Below the pieces are notes generated by a model. It was not told where the DNA came from. It saw only the letters and a list, made by a program, of their open reading frames with translations, and ran no database searches. 15,303 nucleotides of DNA from CAYJIL01 sp964370235 (GTDB lineage: Bacteria; Bacteroidota; Bacteroidia; Bacteroidales; Rikenellaceae): the NCBI GenBank assembly GCA_964370235.1, contig CAYJIL010000056.1, forward strand, positions 1-15,303. The letters run 5' to 3'. Positions 1 through 5,971 of this stretch are shown here, in pieces (within the stretch, counting starts at the first letter, position 1; the number at the start of each line of letters is the position of its first letter). The position numbers were made by a program, and so were the translations under genes.

Positions 1-951
1 CAACCAGATCACATAGCCTAGATATATCGACACAAAGATTAGTGCTTCGAATCTGTCGACTTTGGCAGTTTTGAAGGTGAAAGGTGTTATTATCAGAAGT
101 ATTGAGCTAAGTATAACTAGCGAAATATCGACCTGCGAAACACTCGTTATATCGAGCGGAGTAATGGTTGCACTCAAGCCTAGCACTAGGAGTATGTTAG
201 AGACGTTAGAGCCTATAACATTACCCAACACTAGTTGTGAACGACCACGACGAGCAGCCGACACACACGATGCTAGCTCGGGCAGCGATGTTCCTGCAGC
301 CATTAGGGTTGCCGATATAACATATTCGCTAATGCCTGCACTACGTGCTAGTACGATAGCATTTTCGAGAAACAGATCGCCACCAAATACCAAACCTCCC
401 AAACCCAATAATACCATTAGCGAGGCAAGTGCAATATTTGTTTTGCGGCTCTGTGGCTTCTCTTTTTTGTCGCTACCCTTAGAGCCTGTGCCACCTATCG
501 AGTACCACATAAATAGCGCAAAGGCAAGCATTAGAATGATTCCCTCAAAACGATTAATCACCTTGGGCATAGATTCTACCCCAAACACATGCAATGTTGT
601 TATAAACAACAACAGCGATGCTAGGATTACCGAAGGTATATTTTTTTTGACATTGCTTTTTGACAGTGGAATTGGGCGTATGAGCGCCGTGACTCCTATT
701 ATGGCTAAGGCATTAAAGATATTTGACCCCACAACATTACCAACTGCCATTTGGGTTTGCCCCTTCATTGCCGAAGTGATTGAGACCACAATTTCGGGAG
801 CCGAAGTTCCAATTGCCACGATTGTCAGGCCTACTACTATTTCGGGCACTCCAAAGTGTGTTGCGATTTTGACCGACCAACTTGTCAGCAGCTCTGCCCC
901 TACAACAATTAAGACCAAACCTGCAACTAGCAGTAGAATATCTAAAAACAT
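1..951 (-). CDS. Calcium/sodium antiporter, CaCA family (YrbG-like), C-terminus cut by window edge
   Basis: This is an inner-membrane cation exchanger of the CaCA family, expected to export Ca2+ in exchange for Na+. I translated the minus strand from the ATG at 951: 317 codons stay open to base 1 with no stop, so only the last few residues are missing (E. coli YrbG has about 325). Two alpha-repeats are clear. The first has GTSAPE at residues 48-53 and GNVVGSN at 71-77. The second has GTSLPE at 220-225 and GNVIGSN at 243-249. The glutamates E53 and E225 are the usual ion ligands. A basic loop at about 153-170 separates the halves, and the rest is almost entirely hydrophobic membrane segments. 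The start codon lies only 20 bp after the tRNA-Gln terminator, and I see no promoter of its own. A 301-residue open frame on the opposite strand is a shadow. Confidence 0.95.
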   Translation of the reverse strand, partial: MFLDILLLVAGLVLIVVGAELLTSWSVKIATHFGVPEIVVGLTIVAIGTSAPEIVVSITSAMKGQTQMAVGNVVGSNIFNALAIIGVTALIRPIPLSKSNVKKNIPSVILASLLLFITTLHVFGVESMPKVINRFEGIILMLAFALFMWYSIGGTGSKGSDKKEKPQSRKTNIALASLMVLLGLGGLVFGGDLFLENAIVLARSAGISEYVISATLMAAGTSLPELASCVSAARRGRSQLVLGNVIGSNVSNILLVLGLSATITPLDITSVSQVDISLVILSSILLIITPFTFKTAKVDRFEALIFVSIYLGYVIWL

Positions 952-970
952 AACCTTGATATTTTGAATT

Positions 971-1007
971 AAACAAAAAAAGGAGCTAGCTCTATGCTAA
1001 CTCCTTT
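971..1007 (-). terminator. Intrinsic terminator after tRNA-Gln
   Basis: Read on the minus strand, 1007-996 pairs with 990-979. The stem has 12 bp, all matched except one T-G wobble, and the loop is 5 nt (991-995). A T-tract interrupted by one G follows (981-971). It lies 4 nt after the tRNA-Gln discriminator base. It stands 20 bp before the antiporter start, so it also sits in that gene's path (see findings). Confidence 0.85.
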
Positions 1008-1011
1008 GTTG

Positions 1012-1082
1012 TTGACCCACAAGGGCTCGAACCTTGAACGACAGAACCAAAATCTGCTGTGTTACCATTACACCATGGGTCA
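1012..1082 (-). tRNA. tRNA-Gln (anticodon TTG)
   Basis: A full 71-nt cloverleaf is visible on the minus strand. The acceptor stem TGACCCA (1082-1076) pairs perfectly with TGGGTCA (1019-1013), and the discriminator is A at 1012. The anticodon stem GCAGA/TCTGT closes a loop TTTTGGT, whose anticodon TTG reads CAA (and CAG by wobble). The T-loop is TTCGAGC. CCA is not encoded. A consensus promoter lies upstream and a hairpin terminator follows. Confidence 0.95.
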
Positions 1083-1114
1083 ATCAAGTCAATTGGTTTT
1101 CCCTTTTGACGATG

Positions 1115-1146
1115 CAAATATAGAGCTAAAAATATTAACTTCCAAA
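1115..1146 (-). promoter_or_regulatory. Bacteroidetes-type promoter of tRNA-Gln
   Basis: On the minus strand a -33 TTTG (1146-1143) is followed, after exactly 20 nt, by a -7 box TATATTTG (1122-1115). This matches the Bacteroidetes primary sigma factor consensus TTTG-N19-21-TAnnTTTG in every fixed position. Transcription should start near 1108, about 25 nt before the mature tRNA. The promoter begins only 34 nt after the response-regulator stop codon. Confidence 0.75.
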
Positions 1147-1179
1147 TTTCGCAGCCAAAAATTTATTATTTTTTTACCA

Positions 1180-1899
1180 CTACAATTTACTTTGCTCTAT
1201 AAATGAGACAAATAGATCTTTGTATTGATTACCCAATGCAACCTTGCCTGTGGGCAAAATTATGTGATTATTCTCAAATGCAGTAACATACTTGGGGTTT
1301 ATTATATATGACTTGTGCACCCTCATAAAGCCATATTGCGACAATCGTTCCTCGATGTTTTTCATGGTGCTCTTGGTTATATATCGCTTTTCTTGGGTAT
1401 ATATTTTGACATAGTCTTTGAGCCCCTCAACCATTACTATATCTGACGAAGCAATTTTTACCACACTATAATCTACCTTTACAAATATATCGCCCTCGTC
1501 CTCCGATGCCTTAGGTGCAGCCTCCTGCTCGGCCTTTTGCTTTATGGTGCATAGCTCGTTGGCACGATTAACACTCTTAAAGAATCTCTCAAACGAGAAT
1601 GGTTTTACCAAATAGTCGAGCACGCTTAGCTCAAACCCCTCTAAGGCGTAGTCTTGGTATGCCGTTGTCATTATCACGATAGGCGGACGAGACATCGAAC
1701 GCAACATCTCTATTCCCGATATATGAGGCATATTAATGTCGAGGAACATTAAGTCGATATTCTCGCTCGAAAGGTAGCTCATTGCCTCTATTCCGCTAGG
1801 AAATGTTGCCACAAGCTCGATGAATGGTATCTTTTTACAAAAAGTCTCAATTACCGATAGCGCCAAAGGCTCGTCATCTACTGCTATTGCTCTAATCAT
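1180..1899 (-). CDS. LytTR-family response regulator (LytR/AlgR type)
   Basis: This is a DNA-binding response regulator, partner of the histidine kinase immediately upstream. An N-terminal receiver (about 1-115) has the acidic pair D8/D9, the phospho-acceptor D54 in FLDINMP, T78/T79 and the conserved K99 in YLVKP. An acidic, alanine-rich linker (about 120-137) leads to a LytTR DNA-binding domain (about 138-235) with the typical FMRVHKSYIIN segment at 191-201. At 239 residues it is normal for the family. Its start is 2 bp after the kinase stop, so the two are translated from one message. It may control its own operon, but I found no convincing pair of LytTR sites. No clear terminator follows the stop, so some transcripts may run on into tRNA-Gln. 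Confidence 0.95.
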   Translation of the reverse strand: MIRAIAVDDEPLALSVIETFCKKIPFIELVATFPSGIEAMSYLSSENIDLMFLDINMPHISGIEMLRSMSRPPIVIMTTAYQDYALEGFELSVLDYLVKPFSFERFFKSVNRANELCTIKQKAEQEAAPKASEDEGDIFVKVDYSVVKIASSDIVMVEGLKDYVKIYTQEKRYITKSTMKNIEERLSQYGFMRVHKSYIINPKYVTAFENNHIILPTGKVALGNQYKDLFVSFIEQSKL

Positions 1900-1901
1900 T
1901 G

Positions 1902-3035
1902 TTATATTCTCTTTAGTGGAAGGTTTAACGAGACAATAAAGTTATCGTTAACCTGCTTAATATCCAAGTTGTGTGAATCGGGATATAAAATCTCTAATCG
2001 ACGCTCGATATTCTTTATTCCAATGCCCGAATGCTTGCCAGCATTATTCTTTACCAAAATCTTGTTAACAACCCCAAATTTAAGATAATTATCTGTGCAA
2101 TCAATAGAAATATCTATCGTGCAAGCTTCTGAACTATCTATGCCATATTTAAAGGCATTTTCGATGAATGGTATCAACAGCAGTGGCTCAATACCATAGC
2201 CCGACAAATTACCATTTACAACAAGGTTTACTTGTGTTTTCGATGTTAACCTCAACCTATGCAAACCAATGTAATCTTCGATTATCTCAATCTCTCGCTC
2301 TAGCAGAACCAATTTTTGGTTTGTCTCATACAGCATATAACGAAGTATTGCCGATAGTTTTAAGATGCTCTCACTAGCACGAGTATCTTCGTGTGGGAGC
2401 GTTAGCGAGTAGATAGAGTTAATGGCATTAAACAAGAAGTGTGGATTTATCTGTTGCTTTAGGTAGTCGAGCTCAGAGCTCATACGCTCTTTCTCTAGCT
2501 CCATCTGTTCTTGTTCTTGCTCTCGCCATCGCACAATAAACCTAAGCACCATACTCAGCGAGAAAATAAGCAGTAAGCCATAAAACTGTACATTGGGCAG
2601 CTTACGAGTAAATGGATTATACTGATCGAGAGCATAACCACTCTCGATACGGCGCATTATTTGCTTGTTTGACATCTTGGGAGCACCCGGATGAATTACC
2701 ACAGGGTTACCATCGTTTTTCTCTAGCAACTCTTGATAGAACTCAACCCTCTTGCGCAAGTCTACTGTACGCAAGCCAACAAACATAAAGCTAATAACTG
2801 CAACCGAAATTACAATGTACATGGCGTTCTTTTTGCGAAACAGAAGCCTTGGAATAAGCACAAGGTAGTTAAGGTAGAACAAAACAATGTACCCTATTCT
2901 TGCAGGCAGCGTTCTGCTCAGTTCCTTATCAAAATCAACATCATCGGTAACAATAAAGTTGAAGATGACAACTATTAGCCAAAACACAATGTGAATTATT
3001 GGCTCTTTGCTAAATATATTTTTTTTCTTTTCCAT
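1902..3035 (-). CDS. Membrane sensor histidine kinase, LytS/YehU-type (His_kinase family)
   Basis: This inner-membrane sensor kinase is expected to phosphorylate the adjacent LytTR regulator. Four hydrophobic segments lie at about 12-30, 45-66, 70-88 and 150-168. With the N-terminus (MEKKK) in the cytoplasm, the stretch at about 89-149 should face the periplasm and is the only sizeable candidate sensor region. A charged coiled coil rich in Glu and Gln (about 170-190) links to the kinase core. That core has the H-box QQINPHFLFN with phospho-acceptor H199, the N-box PFIENAFKYGI at 289-299, and a G-box around GIGIKNIERRL at 337-347. The length of 377 residues is usual. The gene starts 17 bp after the receptor stop and ends 2 bp before the regulator. 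Its ligand cannot be read from the sequence. Confidence 0.94.
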   Translation of the reverse strand: MEKKKNIFSKEPIIHIVFWLIVVIFNFIVTDDVDFDKELSRTLPARIGYIVLFYLNYLVLIPRLLFRKKNAMYIVISVAVISFMFVGLRTVDLRKRVEFYQELLEKNDGNPVVIHPGAPKMSNKQIMRRIESGYALDQYNPFTRKLPNVQFYGLLLIFSLSMVLRFIVRWREQEQEQMELEKERMSSELDYLKQQINPHFLFNAINSIYSLTLPHEDTRASESILKLSAILRYMLYETNQKLVLLEREIEIIEDYIGLHRLRLTSKTQVNLVVNGNLSGYGIEPLLLIPFIENAFKYGIDSSEACTIDISIDCTDNYLKFGVVNKILVKNNAGKHSGIGIKNIERRLEILYPDSHNLDIKQVNDNFIVSLNLPLKRI

Positions 3036-3052
3036 CTCACAAAATGGTTAAA

Positions 3053-5845
3053 TTATGGACGTGGAGGTCCACCCATGCCACCACGATCACCATAACCACG
3101 AGAATTGCTCGTAGATGGCATCTTGCCTTTCATGGTATTGAATTTGTAGCTAAAGCTAAGCATAAAATACTGAGACAACACATTAGACTGTGTATCTTGC
3201 ACAAACAAGCTACCAACAGAGTGTGCATAACCTTTGTTCTGACCTAGTATATCATAAGCACTAATACGCAGCTCGGCTTGGTTCTTTAGGAACTTGCGAC
3301 CAATACCCATATTAAGCATATTAAAGTTCTCTAGCTCGTTAGCTCCTTCGGTAAAGTAGTAGTAGTTATATGTGTAGTCGGTATTAAATACAAAACTCTT
3401 TAGGAAGATCCAGTTAAACTTAAGACCTACCGACTCTGTTAAGTAGTTGCTATTAGTTGTTGTACCAATATCGCTACTAGCCATAGAGTAGCTAGTATTG
3501 CTAGACACAGTAAAGTCTAAATTCTCTGATATATTGCTAGATAGACCTAGCTTTAAGCCCAAGTTATTGTTTTGTGAATTACCCTCTACTCCATTATAGA
3601 TAGATGGATTTTGGCTATAATTGTATGTTAGACCAGTGCTAAGGTTACTACCAATTGCTTTGATTGGGAAGGTGTAGTTAATACCAGAATAACTGCTCCA
3701 GCTTGTACCACTATTAGCATAACTACTCACCTGTGCACCACTCTGAACAAACACACCGTTTATATACTCATCTTGTGTCAAGAAGCGAGTGTTAGAAACA
3801 ATACTATTTGTTGTTCCTCTGTTGAAAGAGAATATACGTAGCGATGTCGATTTATCGGGATTCATGTTATTATACATAAACATCGCACGCATCGAGTTAG
3901 CCTTGTCGAGATTTGGGTTACCCGTTGTAATTTGTAGTGGGTTTGAGTTATCAACAACATCTTGTAGCTGTGTCATCGACGGTAGCGATGGCGCACTGTA
4001 AAAACGTGCCGATATTCTTTGATTCTCGTTTATGCTGTAATCGAATCGCATATTTGCTCTAATCGAATTAAACGTATAGTCTCTATCGCTTACCGATGGT
4101 AGGGTTTGGCTATTGGTTAACGAAGCATTCTCATAGTCAACTCCTGCATTAAAGCTCAAGTCACGTCCTAGTTTATATGAGTAACCCACACCACCCGTGT
4201 TTGTAAAGTAATCACGATTTAGCTCGTTTGATAGTGCAAGATCTACGTTTGTATATGTTCCCAAAAGTGGGTCATACAAATATGTATATTTGTCGTTATC
4301 GCTCCAGTTATATGAGAATCTATAATTGAAAATAAGACCCGAACTTTTTGATAGCCTTTGTGTAAGTGTTAATTTACTACTAACGGTATTGCCCGTTGAT
4401 AGAGTCGAAGCATATTGGTTGATAAGCGAGTCCGAAAACATCATCTCGGTTAGCGACGAAGTTGAACCAATTAGATATTGATCGCTATTAGAGTCTGTGA
4501 TAGATGCACGAACATCAACTGTTGCACTACGCTGGTTATTAAATTTGTGCATCCATGTAATGTTACCACCTGCACGCAGGCTCTCGGCATCGTTGTGTGT
4601 CGAAGTATTTGCAGCACTATTCACTATTCCGTCTAGGGTGTTAGATGTAATAGAGTTAATGTTTGATGCACTATTAGATAGCGAAACGTATGGTCTAAAG
4701 AAAATCATGTTCTTTTCGCCCAAACCAGCCTGAACATCTAGACGAAGTGAGTGGTTATTTGCACGCGAGTTATTAAGCGTAGCAGCATTATAGATGCGGC
4801 TATCGTAGCCTGCCGTAGGGTTTGAGAAATAGTCCTGCACCAAAATTTGATCGAGACTATTTTGTGTGTTAGTAAACATATAGTTTGCACCAAGCTCTAG
4901 GAACTTATCTTCGCTCTCTTTAAATTCGCCCGAATAGTTTAGCTTAACACCGTTAGATTCTTGTAAACCATTAATGGCAGACGAACCATAAAACCTGCTA
5001 CCACCCGATACACTCGATTGGTTAATATCGTTAAAGCCAAAACCTACCGTAAAACGATGGTCTCCTCTAAATATATTAACATTACCCTTTGCGTTGTAGT
5101 GACCTTCGGTACCATAACCAATAATCACATCACCAAAGTAGTTATTCTTGCTCTTTGCTTTTGTTACGATGTTTAGCGTTTTTTGTGTATCACCATCGTC
5201 AAATCCACTCATACGGCTCTGGTCGCTCTTCTCGTCATACTCTTGAATACTCTCAATAGCGTCGGCAGGTAGCGAACTAAGTGCTGCCATAGGGTTATCT
5301 TTGAAGTATGGCTTACCATCTACATAAACCTGTGTCACCTCTTCGCCTTGCGAGCTAATTTTACCACCCTCGACAGAGAAACCGGGCATTTTAGCCACCA
5401 AATCCTCGGCAGTTGCATCGGGATTGGTTTTGTAAGCACCTGCATTAAACTGTGTAGTATCGCCTAGCTGCTTTGCAATGGGAGCATCGCCCTGAATCAT
5501 GGTCATATCAACCATTACACCATCGCCTTTTAGAGCGATAGGCTTGTCGAACCTAAAACTACGAGATGTTAAAGCCACCTCAATCTCTTGTGCTGTATAG
5601 CCGACAAACGAAAATTCAATTTTGTACTTTCCTAGCTTTACATCACTAAGCGAGAACACGCCCTCGTCATTAGAAATTGCACCATAGTTTGTACCCACAG
5701 CAATTACTGTTGCACCAACAATAGGTTCTTTGGTAGAGGCATCAATGACAACTCCAGAAATTGTAGCTCCTTGTTGAGCTAACGCAACCTGCCCAAACGA
5801 AAACATGGCAGCTAAGATAAGTAGTAAAAATTTAAAATTTCGCAT
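3053..5845 (-). CDS. Outer-membrane beta-barrel protein, TonB-dependent-receptor-like, with carboxypeptidase-regulatory-like N-terminal domain
   Basis: A 930-residue outer-membrane receptor-like protein. A signal peptide (about 1-23, ending ALA-QQG) is followed by a carboxypeptidase-regulatory-like beta-sandwich (about 27-105, GVVIDASTKEPIVGATV). Then comes a plug-like domain (about 120-230) with the usual MPGFSVEGG and YVDGKPYF features, and a long Asn/Ser/Tyr-rich barrel (about 235-905). It resembles the Bacteroidetes outer-membrane beta-barrel family related to TonB-dependent receptors. I see no clear TonB box, and the corresponding place (about 109-119) is degenerate. The last strand-like segment, YFMLSFSYKF, is followed by a Gly/Pro/Arg-rich tail of roughly 20 residues that should lie in the periplasm. 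It is the first gene of an operon with the kinase and regulator. No SusD partner is next to it, so a glycan-import role is unsupported. Confidence 0.9.
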   Translation of the reverse strand: MRNFKFLLLILAAMFSFGQVALAQQGATISGVVIDASTKEPIVGATVIAVGTNYGAISNDEGVFSLSDVKLGKYKIEFSFVGYTAQEIEVALTSRSFRFDKPIALKGDGVMVDMTMIQGDAPIAKQLGDTTQFNAGAYKTNPDATAEDLVAKMPGFSVEGGKISSQGEEVTQVYVDGKPYFKDNPMAALSSLPADAIESIQEYDEKSDQSRMSGFDDGDTQKTLNIVTKAKSKNNYFGDVIIGYGTEGHYNAKGNVNIFRGDHRFTVGFGFNDINQSSVSGGSRFYGSSAINGLQESNGVKLNYSGEFKESEDKFLELGANYMFTNTQNSLDQILVQDYFSNPTAGYDSRIYNAATLNNSRANNHSLRLDVQAGLGEKNMIFFRPYVSLSNSASNINSITSNTLDGIVNSAANTSTHNDAESLRAGGNITWMHKFNNQRSATVDVRASITDSNSDQYLIGSTSSLTEMMFSDSLINQYASTLSTGNTVSSKLTLTQRLSKSSGLIFNYRFSYNWSDNDKYTYLYDPLLGTYTNVDLALSNELNRDYFTNTGGVGYSYKLGRDLSFNAGVDYENASLTNSQTLPSVSDRDYTFNSIRANMRFDYSINENQRISARFYSAPSLPSMTQLQDVVDNSNPLQITTGNPNLDKANSMRAMFMYNNMNPDKSTSLRIFSFNRGTTNSIVSNTRFLTQDEYINGVFVQSGAQVSSYANSGTSWSSYSGINYTFPIKAIGSNLSTGLTYNYSQNPSIYNGVEGNSQNNNLGLKLGLSSNISENLDFTVSSNTSYSMASSDIGTTTNSNYLTESVGLKFNWIFLKSFVFNTDYTYNYYYFTEGANELENFNMLNMGIGRKFLKNQAELRISAYDILGQNKGYAHSVGSLFVQDTQSNVLSQYFMLSFSYKFNTMKGKMPSTSNSRGYGDRGGMGGPPRP

Positions 5846-5905
5846 CGTATGTTTTTTAGTTTTTTCGATTTATATATGATGAATATTGCCGCTAACAATA
5901 CATCA

Positions 5906-5913
5906 CAAAAATA
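5906..5913 (-). promoter_or_regulatory. Probable -7 box for the receptor-kinase-regulator operon
   Basis: On the minus strand TATTTTTG (5913-5906) matches the -7 consensus TAnnTTTG. It would give a start near 5899 and a leader of about 55 nt before the receptor ATG at 5845. No TTTG is visible at the -33 spacing; that place is AT-rich and lies inside the upstream terminator hairpin. A weak -33 would fit a promoter that needs an activator, but this is an inference. Confidence 0.45.
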
Positions 5914-5952
5914 AACTTTCGTCTACTCTATATATAATAAAGTAGACGAAAG
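5906..5952 (-). terminator. Intrinsic terminator of the dtd-to-metallopeptidase operon
   Basis: A perfect 12-bp inverted repeat, CTTTCGTCTACT (5916-5927) and AGTAGACGAAAG (5941-5952), encloses a 13-nt AT-only-but-one loop. On the minus strand it is followed at once by TTTATTTTT. It begins 19 bp after the stop of the 956-residue protein, as expected for a terminator. The arms could also be a dimeric binding site at the receptor promoter (see findings). Confidence 0.75.
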
Positions 5953-5971
5953 CTATAAATTAAACGACAAA

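Noticed and set aside
62..967. 301-codon plus-strand open frame
   Set aside because: It lies antisense to the antiporter, whose minus-strand translation has both alpha-repeat motifs. The plus-strand protein is Ser/Thr/Pro-rich with no recognisable domain.
994..1206. 70-codon plus-strand open frame
   Set aside because: It reads through the tRNA-Gln cloverleaf on the opposite strand and into the end of the response regulator.
3053..5845. SusC-type glycan importer
   Set aside because: It has the same general fold order, but there is no SusD neighbour and no clear TonB box. Its sequence fits the broader outer-membrane beta-barrel family better.
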